DNA of 31,627 nucleotides from Actinobacteria bacterium UBA3028 (GTDB lineage Bacteria > Actinomycetota > Actinomycetes > Nanopelagicales > Nanopelagicaceae): positions 30,336-61,962 of the forward strand of contig DFDL01000064.1 of NCBI GenBank assembly GCA_002367715.1. Direction: 5' to 3'. Of this stretch, positions 24,850 through 31,627 are shown piece by piece; within the stretch, counting starts at the first letter, position 1, and every line of letters begins with the position of its first letter. A program made the position numbers and the translations under genes. Under the pieces are notes generated by a model. It did no database searches and was not told the DNA's origin. It saw only the letters and a list, made by a program, of their open reading frames with translations.

Positions 24850-25806
24850 TTAGAAACCGAAGTAATTTCCTTCAGCAATTACATCACCTGGAACGCTAAA
24901 TCCTGGGGCGATGAAACTATTTGAAATCCTGGCCCTTGGTCCAACGACCGACCCATCGCCAATTATTGAGTTATCTATCCAGGCCCCAGCCTCAATTTTT
25001 GCTCCTCTACCGATTACCGATCCGCCCAAGATCTGGGCCCCGGCATCGATCTCTGAATTTTCCAGAGCCATGAAGTCAACTCCAGATGCAATTACTAAGT
25101 CCCGAGATGCTTTTAGTAGCGCCGCCGGTGTTCCTATATCTAGCCAGTAAGAGGTATCGATAAAACCAAATACTTTTGCACTCGATCTTAATAATTGAGG
25201 AAAGGTCTCGCGTTCAACACTTACGACCTGAGCAAAAGGAATTTCATCGATTACTTTTCGGTTGAAGATATAACAACCAGCATTGATGATATTTGTGGGT
25301 GGGTTCTCCATCTTCTCATTGAAGGCCAAGACTCTTCCAGTTTCATCTAACTCAACGGCGCCGAATGCTCTGGCATCTGCAACCTTAGTTAGATATAGCG
25401 TCACATCAGCGCCTTTTTCGCCATGAAAATTAAATTGCGCGTCAAGATCATGTTGACTCAAAACATCACCATTAAAAATTGCTACGTTACCATCGCCCGT
25501 GAGCATCTGCGCAGCATTTCGAATTGCGCCACCAGTTCCTAGTGGAACCTCTTCAACCGCATATTTGATTGAAATTCCAAAGTTACTGCCATCGCCAAAG
25601 TAAGGCTCGAATAAATCAGCTTTAAATGAGGTGGCTAGAACTATTTCAGTAATTCCAGCGCCCTGAGCTTTTTGAATCTGATGTTGAGTAAATGGAATCC
25701 CCGCAACCTGGAGCATCGGCTTAGGTGTGTTATTTGTAAGTGGCGCAAGTCTTGTACCTCTGCCACCTACGAGAAGAATTGCCCTTCTACTCACCCGACC
25801 TGCCAC
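24850..25806 (-). CDS. Sugar-phosphate nucleotidyltransferase, GDP-mannose pyrophosphorylase-like
   Basis: This 318-residue protein has a Rossmann-like nucleotidyltransferase domain with the signature GGRGTRLAPLTNNTPKPML (14-32), NGDVL (112-116) and an INAGCYIFN segment, followed by a left-handed beta-helix tail of about 70 residues with isoleucine-rich hexapeptides (IGRGAKIEAGAWI and neighbours). By family and position it corresponds to M. tuberculosis Rv3264c, mannose-1-phosphate guanylyltransferase; glucose-1-phosphate nucleotidyltransferases look similar, so the base and sugar are inferred. The first start is GTG 25806, directly after the TAG of the upstream gene; GTG at codon 5 is an alternative. 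Confidence 0.87.
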   Translation of the reverse strand: MAGRVSRRAILLVGGRGTRLAPLTNNTPKPMLQVAGIPFTQHQIQKAQGAGITEIVLATSFKADLFEPYFGDGSNFGISIKYAVEEVPLGTGGAIRNAAQMLTGDGNVAIFNGDVLSQHDLDAQFNFHGEKGADVTLYLTKVADARAFGAVELDETGRVLAFNEKMENPPTNIINAGCYIFNRKVIDEIPFAQVVSVERETFPQLLRSSAKVFGFIDTSYWLDIGTPAALLKASRDLVIASGVDFMALENSEIDAGAQILGGSVIGRGAKIEAGAWIDNSIIGDGSVVGPRARISNSFIAPGFSVPGDVIAEGNYFGF

Positions 25807-26802
25807 CTACTCGGCAAATTTTTCGAATTTAAGCCCAATTTGATCTGCAATTTCGGTCATGGTTCCCATAATTGAGAGCGTCTCATCCAGCGGCAGCATT
25901 GGCGACTCTTTCTCTCCAGCCCGGAAGCAGCGAGCAAATTCAACTGCCTCCTCGCGAAGACCATGGCCAACATATCTCTTGTCAGATCCGGCAATTACTT
26001 CGTCCTTATAGTTAATTACGCGCCAGTTTGTTGGGTTATAGAAAGTTCGATCAATTTCAATTCGCGCATCGCTTCCTACAATCAGTGCGCGGTTTGGAGT
26101 TGCAGCTAAATTCGTTGTATTTAATATTGCTTGAGCTCCGGTTGGATACTCCAAAATTATTGAAGTCTGACCATCAACTCCAGTAAATGCCTTGGTGCTT
26201 CGCGCCGTTATGCGAGAAGGAGTACCAAGAACCATCGAGGCAAATGAAACCGGATAGATTCCTAAATCAAAGAGTGCGCCGCCGCCGAATTCTGGAGCGA
26301 ATAATCTGAAATTTGGATCCTTAACAAACCATTGTCCGTGATCTGCACGAACTGAAATTATCTCGCCAAGAATTCCAGATTTAATAATTTCGCGGATTTG
26401 AATCATGTGTGGCAGATAGCGCGCCCACATCGCCTCCATAAGTAGCAAGTTCTTAGCTCTTGCGGTGTCGATCATCTTTTTGGTCTCGTCAAAGCTCATG
26501 GCAAATGGCTTCTCGCAGAGAACAGGCTTGCCGGCATTTAGTGCAAGGAGGGTGTCGCGCATATGCATTGGGTGATGTGTTGCAACATAGACACCATCAA
26601 CATCGCCATCATTTACCAACTTCTCATATGAATCATGGCGGTGGCCTATTGCAAACTTATCTGCAAATGCATCGGCCTTCTCTTGAGTTCTAGACCCAAC
26701 AGCAACTACTCGGTGATCTGGAAGTCTAAGTACATCTCTTGTGAACTGTTCAGCAATTCCACCAGCACCAAGAATTCCCCAACGAAAAGGCGTTACCGAC
26801 AT
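25807..26802 (-). CDS. Gfo/Idh/MocA family NAD(P)-dependent oxidoreductase
   Basis: This 331-residue protein has an N-terminal Rossmann fold with GILGAGGIAEQF (9-20), the family CEKPFA motif (E97-K98-P99) and the typical C-terminal alpha/beta substrate domain. It is closest in style to the dihydrodiol dehydrogenase/glucose-fructose oxidoreductase branch, whose substrates vary widely and cannot be read from the sequence. AGGAG precedes its ATG. Its stop directly touches the GTG of the nucleotidyltransferase gene, so the two are coupled and it may act on a sugar or polyol in the same pathway. Confidence 0.88.
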   Translation of the reverse strand: MSVTPFRWGILGAGGIAEQFTRDVLRLPDHRVVAVGSRTQEKADAFADKFAIGHRHDSYEKLVNDGDVDGVYVATHHPMHMRDTLLALNAGKPVLCEKPFAMSFDETKKMIDTARAKNLLLMEAMWARYLPHMIQIREIIKSGILGEIISVRADHGQWFVKDPNFRLFAPEFGGGALFDLGIYPVSFASMVLGTPSRITARSTKAFTGVDGQTSIILEYPTGAQAILNTTNLAATPNRALIVGSDARIEIDRTFYNPTNWRVINYKDEVIAGSDKRYVGHGLREEAVEFARCFRAGEKESPMLPLDETLSIMGTMTEIADQIGLKFEKFAE

Positions 26803-26863
26803 TTTACTCTCCTCAAGTTTATGAATTAGCTAATTTTGGAAGAGTCTAATCTGAAGCCAGGAA

Positions 26864-26901
26864 TTTTAGAATAGCTTTTATTGGGATTGAAGCTTCTAAA
26901 A
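26864..26901. terminator. AT-rich stem-loop after the DUF4389 gene, possible terminator
   Basis: TTTTAGAA and GCTT (26864-26871, 26874-26877) pair with AAGC and TTCTAAAA (26890-26893, 26894-26901), giving a 12-bp stem with a 2-base bulge and a loop of about 12. It lies 18 bp downstream of the DUF4389 stop. There is no extended T run on either strand, so termination is only possible. Confidence 0.35.
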
Positions 26902-26919
26902 CTCCCTAATAAATGGCGT

Positions 26920-27549
26920 TTAAAGGGTAAATCTAGGGTAATCGTCGGTAACCAAGATTATTGCGTAGCCATCGACCCGATTCCAGAATTCAATTGTTCC
27001 AAGGACGAAGTTTGCAATGCTCTCGGGGTAATTTCCTGTGGCGCTTGTGATAATCCAAGCAAAAAGCGTAAAAACTAGTGCAATTACTGCATAAATAATG
27101 CCGACTATGTAAAGCGGAATCGCAAAGATCCATTTAACTAGTGGTAAGACTCTAGAAAGTTTGGCGCCGCCTTCAATCTCGGGAATTTCTATCTTAATAT
27201 TTGGATTGGTCTCTATCGAAGGATATTGGTCAGTTAGTAGTAGCGCATATGAGAATACTCGGGTGTTTAGCTCTAGCATCGCTTTATTAAAGCTTAGAAC
27301 ATAGCTTGGATAAACTCCGCGCACTAGAAGCGCAAGTAGCGCCGGTACAAAGAGCAGCCCACCAAATGAGACACCTACATTGACCGACTGCGTAAATGAG
27401 CTGAGGAAAATTACCATCGGAACGATTAAAATTCCGCGGAAGAAAACGCTCTTCTTGTCGCGATTAGTTAATTGAATCTCAATTGTTGTCTCTATTTGGT
27501 TTGATTTACCCTGGTATAGGTGATCTGTTGAGCTCATTTTTCTCCTCAT
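26920..27549 (-). CDS. DUF4389 domain membrane protein
   Basis: This protein of up to 209 residues has about four membrane segments in two pairs. Its C-terminal half shows the DUF4389 pattern: LVKWIFAIPLYIVGIIYAV, FAWIITSATGNYPESIANFVLG and YAIILVTDDYPRF. The function of the family is unknown. The first ATG (27549) is followed at codon 5 by a second ATG (27537) that has GAGGAG just upstream; that GAGGAG lies inside codons 1-3 of the longer form, so the shorter start at 27537 is more likely. It is the only gene between argG and the oxidoreductase and has its own leader. Confidence 0.85.
   Translation of the reverse strand: MRRKMSSTDHLYQGKSNQIETTIEIQLTNRDKKSVFFRGILIVPMVIFLSSFTQSVNVGVSFGGLLFVPALLALLVRGVYPSYVLSFNKAMLELNTRVFSYALLLTDQYPSIETNPNIKIEIPEIEGGAKLSRVLPLVKWIFAIPLYIVGIIYAVIALVFTLFAWIITSATGNYPESIANFVLGTIEFWNRVDGYAIILVTDDYPRFTL
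27542..27547 (-). promoter_or_regulatory. Ribosome-binding site pointing to the second ATG of the DUF4389 gene
   Basis: GAGGAG on the - strand lies four bases before ATG 27537 and within the coding part of a start at 27549, so translation most likely begins at 27537. Confidence 0.6.
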
Positions 27550-27583
27550 TGATATATTTGAAGTAATTTAAATTTGGCCTTAA

Positions 27584-28918
27584 TTAGCGCCTCTTATTAT
27601 CAATCTCTTTGATTAACTTAAATTGGCCATCACCAAGTTGGCCTTGATTGGCATATAGCTCGAGCTTTGCTCTGGTGTCAGCGATATCAAGATTGCGCAT
27701 TGTTAATTGTCCGATTCGATCGCCAGGACCAAAAGCAGCGTCTTCTGTGCGCTCCATAGATAACTTATCTGGATGGTAACTAAATTCTGGGCCAGTTGAA
27801 TTGATAATTGAAAAGTCATCGCCGCGACGCAGTCTGATCGTGACTTCGCCTGTTACAGCAGATGCCACCCAACGCATAAGTGATTCGCGGAGCATGAGAG
27901 ATTGTGGATCTAACCAGCGGCCCTCATATAGAAGTCGGCCTAATCGGCGGCCCTCAGCGTGATAGTTAGCAATTGTGTCTTCATTGTGTATCGCGCTAAT
28001 TAAACGCTCGTAGGCAATGAATAAGAGAGCCATGCCTGGGGCCTCGTAGATGCCACGGCTCTTTGCTTCAATAATTCTATTTTCAATCTGATCTGACATT
28101 CCAAGACCATGTCGCCCACCAATTTCATTTGCCCGCTTCATTAATGAGAGCGCCTCTAGCTTCTCACCATTTATCGATACTGGCCGGCCCTTAGCGAATG
28201 CAATCTTCACATCTTCGGTCTCAATTTTTACCGAATCTTTCCAAAATGCAACGCCCATGATTGGTTCAACTATTTCAAGTGAGGTGTCAAGGTTCTCTAG
28301 AATCTTTGCTTCATGCGTCGCGCCAAGAATATTTGCATCCGTTGAGTAGGCTTTTTCGATGCTGTCCCGATATGGCAACTTGCGAGTTGATAGCCATTCA
28401 GACATCTCTTTTCTGCCGCCAAGTTCAGCGACAAAATCTGCATCTAACCAAGGCTTATAAATTTTTAAATTTGGATTCGCCAATAGTCCATAACGGTAGA
28501 AGCGCTCAATATCATTGCCTTTGTAGGTTGAACCATCACCCCAAATTGAGACGTCATCTTCGCGCATCGCCCGAACAAGTAATGTGCCGGTGACCGCTCT
28601 TCCAAGTGGCGTTGTATTGAAATAAGTTTTCCCACCAGAGCGAATATGAAAAGCCCCGCAAGCAATTGCTGCAAAACCTTCTTCTACTAGGGCTTCTTTG
28701 CAATCAATAAGTCTTGAACCTTGCGCGCCATAAGCTTTGGCACGGTCTGGAACTGAGTCGATATCTGGTTCGTCATACTGTCCAAGATCTGCGGTATATG
28801 TAAAGGGAACTGCACCTTTTTCACGCATCCAAGCCACCGCAACTGAAGTATCTAAACCACCCGAGAAGGCGATTCCAACTTTTTCGCCGACAGGCAATGA
28901 TGACAGGACCTTTGACAT
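27584..28918 (-). CDS. argG: Argininosuccinate synthase (E. coli-type, long form)
   Basis: This 444-residue enzyme joins citrulline and aspartate with ATP in arginine synthesis. The ATP loop is SGGLDTS (19-25), with family motifs GGKTYFNTTPLGRAVTGT, GDGSTYKGNDIERFYRYGL and KPWLD. The length and these motifs match the E. coli ArgG class (about 447 residues) rather than the class of about 400 residues found in most actinobacterial arginine operons. No other arg genes are in the window, so it stands alone behind a small acidic protein gene 48 bp upstream. Confidence 0.96.
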   Translation of the reverse strand: MSKVLSSLPVGEKVGIAFSGGLDTSVAVAWMREKGAVPFTYTADLGQYDEPDIDSVPDRAKAYGAQGSRLIDCKEALVEEGFAAIACGAFHIRSGGKTYFNTTPLGRAVTGTLLVRAMREDDVSIWGDGSTYKGNDIERFYRYGLLANPNLKIYKPWLDADFVAELGGRKEMSEWLSTRKLPYRDSIEKAYSTDANILGATHEAKILENLDTSLEIVEPIMGVAFWKDSVKIETEDVKIAFAKGRPVSINGEKLEALSLMKRANEIGGRHGLGMSDQIENRIIEAKSRGIYEAPGMALLFIAYERLISAIHNEDTIANYHAEGRRLGRLLYEGRWLDPQSLMLRESLMRWVASAVTGEVTIRLRRGDDFSIINSTGPEFSYHPDKLSMERTEDAAFGPGDRIGQLTMRNLDIADTRAKLELYANQGQLGDGQFKLIKEIDNKRR

Positions 28919-28966
28919 GCCATGAGTCTAGGACATCAGGGCGTGGAGTCGAAAATAATTAGCTAC

Positions 28967-29377
28967 TTATTCGAGTGAAAGGGTAAGAATTTCACTTAGC
29001 GCCATTTTACGGAGGGACTCTAGTGGCTGATCCAATAGTTCATGGAGAGTTTTGGCATTTGGTGTAGGGGCCGCAAGCTCCGAAATTGCTTGAGAGATTG
29101 CTTGATTAAATTGCTGGTTGCTTGAGTTGGTGTCAGCTTGGTCCGCAGGTGAATTGCCATTTGTGCTGAATTTTATATTATCACTCAACTTTGCTATCTC
29201 AATCAATCTGAAATTTAGAGCATCTAGCGCAGATAGCCGCAATTTTTCATCCCCTGCTGAAACTGCGCCATCAAGCAAATCCATCGAGCCAATTAGCACC
29301 TTGATACTAAATATTAGATCGTTCAGCTTTTCGATCTCTCTGGAATCATTCATCCACATATTATGGAGCAAACCCAA
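28967..29377 (-). CDS. Hypothetical acidic helical protein
   Basis: This frame gives up to 136 residues, mostly predicted helix, with a leucine- and isoleucine-rich N-terminal half and an Asn/Gln/Ser-rich linker (about 73-93), and no cysteines. I do not recognise a family. The longest start is TTG 29377; ATG 29359 (codon 7) or ATG 29353 (codon 9, MNDSREIEKL) is more natural, but none has a Shine-Dalgarno sequence. It lies 48 bp before argG on the same strand and may be cotranscribed with it. Confidence 0.6.
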   Translation of the reverse strand: MGLLHNMWMNDSREIEKLNDLIFSIKVLIGSMDLLDGAVSAGDEKLRLSALDALNFRLIEIAKLSDNIKFSTNGNSPADQADTNSSNQQFNQAISQAISELAAPTPNAKTLHELLDQPLESLRKMALSEILTLSLE

Positions 29378-29431
29378 TTAATTATCTTGCTGCCAGAGCT
29401 ATTTGGTTGGCTGCTGAATTAACAGGGTTCG

Positions 29432-29440
29432 TTATCCACA
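29432..29440 (+). promoter_or_regulatory. Perfect DnaA box (TTATCCACA)
   Basis: A single nine-base match to the DnaA box consensus TTATNCACA lies in the divergent region between the hypothetical gene (29377, -) and the HNH gene (29513, +). I saw no second perfect box nearby, so it is not an origin; it could titrate DnaA or regulate either gene, or be chance. Confidence 0.35.
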
Positions 29441-29458
29441 GATTTAATAGCTTCGGTC

Positions 29459-29485
29459 AAAAAAACTTGATTTAAAGAATCAAGT
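29459..29485 (-). terminator. Factor-independent terminator, - strand
   Basis: On the - strand ACTTGATT (29478-29485) pairs perfectly with AATCAAGT (29465-29472) around a five-base loop, and six T follow immediately (29459-29464). This is canonical intrinsic-terminator form, though the stem is AT-rich. It faces left, yet the nearest - strand element to its right is ssrA, more than 1.8 kb away. Confidence 0.6.
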
Positions 29486-29512
29486 GTCAGTCCTCTGCGT
29501 AATGATCCTCAC

Positions 29513-30967
29513 GTGCCTAACAAAATTGTTGAAAACGAAGTCAACTATAAATCCGCTTTCGAAGTTGATTTTGCTGTTGATTCTAAAAGAGTCGCTGAGC
29601 TGCTTACCCTCCCCGCCGGAATTAGCGTTGTAAATGAGCTCTGGAATATCGCTCCAAAATCTTTAGATTATGCAGGACGGGTTGACTACTTGGCAGCGAT
29701 TGAGAAACAGAGTGGTTGGTTCAATGTCTGGATGCAAAGCGCAATTGTCGCCGTTGCTGGGCAAGAGCCAAGTAGAGCGGACTCTATGTACTCCGGAGTT
29801 GATTCCTCTGAGCGCGAAGAGATTGCGACTGCGCTAAGAATGTCTGGCTCGACTGCCCAGGGAAAAATAGATGTCGCAAGAACTCTAACTCAATACTTAC
29901 CAGGTGCCACTGCTGCACTTGCCGTTGGTGATATTTCTCCAGCCCATGCAAATGTAATTGCTAGAGAGAGCGCCCAGCTCATTCGCCAAGGTGTTGCCCC
30001 TGAAGTTTTGAAGTTAATTGAAGATGAGGCGATCGCCCATGCTGAATTCCACACTCCCGCACAAGTTGCTAACAAAGTTCGTTCATCAATCGCCCTCTTC
30101 GCGCCAGAGCAATTTGAAGCTGCTGCCGTCGAGGAGAAGTCTGCTCGTAAGGTCTCCTGTTATCCCAATGCGAATGGTATGGCAACGATAGTTGCCTTCC
30201 TTCCTGCTGCAGATGCACAAACAATTATGATGGCGATTGACAGACTTGCCTATAAAACAAATGGTGTAGCAAAAGAACGACTACGCGCCTATCGGGCACA
30301 GAGTGGGTTAAAAATGCGCGAAAATAGAGAAGCTAAGCCAATCACATCTGAAAATAGCGAACGATTTAACCTCTCTGATTTCAGTGCTGACTTAATGGAT
30401 CCCATGGATGCACATAGAGCAGATGCAATGACTGCAATAGCGTCACACTTCATAAACTCAAATGAAGAGCAAGTACTAAATCATGGTCGCCCGATATCAA
30501 TAAATTTAACTATTGATCTTCCTACATTGCTTGGACTTGCCGAAAATCCAGGTCAATTGAGTGGGTATGGGCCAATTCCTGCAGCAGTAGCGCGCGAACT
30601 CGCTGCTGATGGAAAATGGCGAAAATTCATTACTGACCCAACTACCGGAAATCTCCTAGATTTTGGACGCGAGAGTTATTTACCGCCGCAAGTACTTAGA
30701 GATTTTCTACTCGCCAGAGATAGAACTTGCAGATTTCCTGGATGCCGAAGCTCTGGGATTAGAGGAGAGATAGATCATGCAATTCCTTGGGAGAAAGGTG
30801 GAGAAACTTCAAGAGCAAACCTAGGGTTACTCTGCAAACGCCATCATCAGTTAAAGACGCATGGCGGTTGGAAGTTAGAGAGCTTTGAAGATGGGTCATG
30901 CGAATGGACATCGCCCTTAGGTAAAAAGAGATTTGTGCCTGCACGCCCGATGGATGAAGTTACTTAA
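29513..30967 (+). CDS. 13E12-repeat-family protein (DUF222 plus HNH endonuclease domain)
   Basis: This 484-residue protein has an N-terminal DUF222 region (about 50-260) with ALRMSGSTAQGKIDVARTL and AVGDISPAHANVIARE, and a C-terminal HNH nuclease domain (about 400-455). The nuclease carries C406 and C411, D421-H422, N436, C441, H444, H445 and H450, so both the zinc site and the catalytic residues look intact. The family is abundant in actinobacteria and named after the mycobacterial REP13E12 repeat element; a nuclease role in mobility is suspected but not established. The start is GTG 29513 with no good ribosome-binding site. I see no flanking duplication or inverted ends. Confidence 0.88.
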   Translation: MPNKIVENEVNYKSAFEVDFAVDSKRVAELLTLPAGISVVNELWNIAPKSLDYAGRVDYLAAIEKQSGWFNVWMQSAIVAVAGQEPSRADSMYSGVDSSEREEIATALRMSGSTAQGKIDVARTLTQYLPGATAALAVGDISPAHANVIARESAQLIRQGVAPEVLKLIEDEAIAHAEFHTPAQVANKVRSSIALFAPEQFEAAAVEEKSARKVSCYPNANGMATIVAFLPAADAQTIMMAIDRLAYKTNGVAKERLRAYRAQSGLKMRENREAKPITSENSERFNLSDFSADLMDPMDAHRADAMTAIASHFINSNEEQVLNHGRPISINLTIDLPTLLGLAENPGQLSGYGPIPAAVARELAADGKWRKFITDPTTGNLLDFGRESYLPPQVLRDFLLARDRTCRFPGCRSSGIRGEIDHAIPWEKGGETSRANLGLLCKRHHQLKTHGGWKLESFEDGSCEWTSPLGKKRFVPARPMDEVT

Positions 30968-30999
30968 TAATCACTTAAATTAAGGATATTCTTTCCACC

Positions 31000-31281
31000 A
31001 TGGAATCTCTCGCACTTGTAGTTTCAATAATGCTCTTTATATCTATCTTAGGCGCGCCTTTGGGTTGGCTAACTTTGAAGATTCCCACTAATAAGCCAAG
31101 TACAACTGCTATTAAAAAGGTTGCCGCATTTATTTTTTCACTCTTTAGCTTGATGCTTGGAGTCACTATTCTGAGTACTGGGCCAGCTATCGGTGGCGTA
31201 TTAATTGCCCTATATGCAATTACAGCGTCAACGCTAATGTTGATTAAAATTTGGCGTGACCAGTCATACTGGGAACAGTAA
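31000..31281 (+). CDS. Small membrane protein, three predicted helices
   Basis: This 93-residue protein has hydrophobic segments at about residues 4-27, 42-59 and 62-84 and a charged, aromatic C-terminus (KIWRDQSYWEQ). No family is recognised. AAGGA lies 13 bases before the ATG, a loose spacing. It follows the HNH gene by 32 bp on the same strand and ends 19 bp from the 3' end of the convergent tmRNA gene. The reverse strand over the same bases is also open, but its product lacks a sensible start context. Confidence 0.6.
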   Translation: MESLALVVSIMLFISILGAPLGWLTLKIPTNKPSTTAIKKVAAFIFSLFSLMLGVTILSTGPAIGGVLIALYAITASTLMLIKIWRDQSYWEQ

Positions 31282-31300
31282 AAGCACTAAAAGTTATTAA

Positions 31301-31627
31301 TGGTGGAGGTGCCGGGAATCGAACCCGGGTCCTCTAGAGCTCAATCAGGGCTTCTACGGGCGTAGTGTTCTATTCGTTTTCTCAGTCCTGACTCTCACAA
31401 ACACATGTAGTCAACGAACTCAGTTACAGATTTATTTCCCCGATAGTGTCTGTAACGCCATTATCAAGTGAGCTCTCTAGCGACGCTAACATCCAAGCCG
31501 AGAGCACTCTTGGGTTAACGGATTCACTTAAATCGCTTATGCAGCGATAGCGAAATCAGTGCGATTTGCATCTGCACTTATGTGTTGCACGGGTTTCATG
31601 GTTTACGAGATCATCCCGGCTTCCTCG
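31301..31627 (-). ncRNA. ssrA: Transfer-messenger RNA (tmRNA), 3' part; 5' end beyond the window
   Basis: The 3' end has a tRNA-like T arm (GGGTTCGATTCCC) and an encoded CCA at 31301-31303. The tag reading frame at 31541-31576 encodes ADANRTDFAIAA and ends in TAA at 31538-31540. tmRNA with SmpB rescues ribosomes stalled on broken messages and marks the product for proteolysis. The 5' acceptor half, which pairs with the 3' end, is not present within these 327 bases, so the gene must extend past the right edge. The usual actinobacterial tag ends in LAA; here it ends in IAA. Confidence 0.93.
31541..31576 (-). other. tmRNA proteolysis-tag reading frame
   Basis: Reading on the - strand from a GCA resume codon (31574-31576), twelve codons give ADANRTDFAIAA before TAA. 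The final two alanines recognised by ClpXP-type proteases are kept; the residue before them is isoleucine. Confidence 0.85.

Noticed and set aside
30975..31166. Minus-strand 63-residue frame opposite the small membrane protein
   Set aside because: The plus frame is longer and has clearer membrane segments and a more natural start; the reverse is probably its shadow.
1..31627. CRISPR arrays, insertion sequences, prophage or toxin-antitoxin pairs
   Set aside because: No regularly spaced repeats, transposase or phage proteins seen on either strand; the HNH protein alone does not make a defence system.

Overview
The window looks like chromosomal DNA of a low-GC, streamlined actinobacterium. By eye GC is in the low-to-mid 40s, and genes are tightly packed, with several 1-4 bp overlaps. 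The actinobacterial markers are two WhiB proteins (WhiB1 and WhiB2 type), MtrA/MtrB, a PdtaS-type kinase, DUF3499, DUF5719, an Rv3235-family protein and a 13E12-family DUF222/HNH protein. A freshwater Nanopelagicales (acI)-like organism fits best, but this is an inference from gene content and composition; no rRNA is present.

Left part (1-7240). After the tail of an unidentified gene comes a three-gene proton-translocating NAD(P) transhydrogenase operon (pntAA-pntAB-pntB, + strand). It converges, with no gap, on a pirin gene. Next, mostly on the - strand, are a short ribosome hibernation factor, a small four-helix membrane protein with a 48-residue partner upstream, a TerC-type transporter and msrA. 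A tRNA-Arg(CCG) and whiB1 are on the + strand.

Middle part (7237-24850). This strongly resembles the Mycobacterium tuberculosis whiB1-to-manB neighbourhood (about Rv3219 to Rv3264c). A - strand group of SAF/CpaB-like protein, CpaE-like ATPase and PdtaS kinase follows whiB1. Then come an Rv3235-family gene (+) and a 13-kb run of - strand genes, in transcription order whiB2, a large membrane glycosyltransferase, DUF5719, DUF3499, phosphomannomutase, S-adenosylhomocysteine hydrolase, mtrA, mtrB, comF and secA. It links cell-envelope polysaccharide synthesis, methyl-cycle maintenance, an envelope-sensing two-component system and the Sec motor. Relative to M. tuberculosis, lpqB is missing between mtrB and comF, hpf has moved away from the secA-comF gap, and the SahH protein is of the short archaeal/Thermotoga type.

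Right part (24850-31627). Upstream of whiB2 lies a sugar-nucleotide gene pair (a GDP-mannose-pyrophosphorylase-like protein and a Gfo/Idh/MocA oxidoreductase). Then come a DUF4389 membrane protein, an E. coli-type argininosuccinate synthase, an unknown small acidic protein, the 13E12-family HNH protein, a small membrane protein and the 3' 327 bases of tmRNA (ssrA, - strand, tag ADANRTDFAIAA), which runs off the right end.

I found no CRISPR array, insertion sequence, prophage or classical defence island. The points most worth a second look are the orphan CpaB/CpaE/PdtaS operon with an arginine P-loop, the remodelled mtr/secA/sahH locus, the short HPF, a factor-independent terminator stranded between divergent genes next to a perfect DnaA box, and the palindrome over the -10 of the whiB2 promoter.
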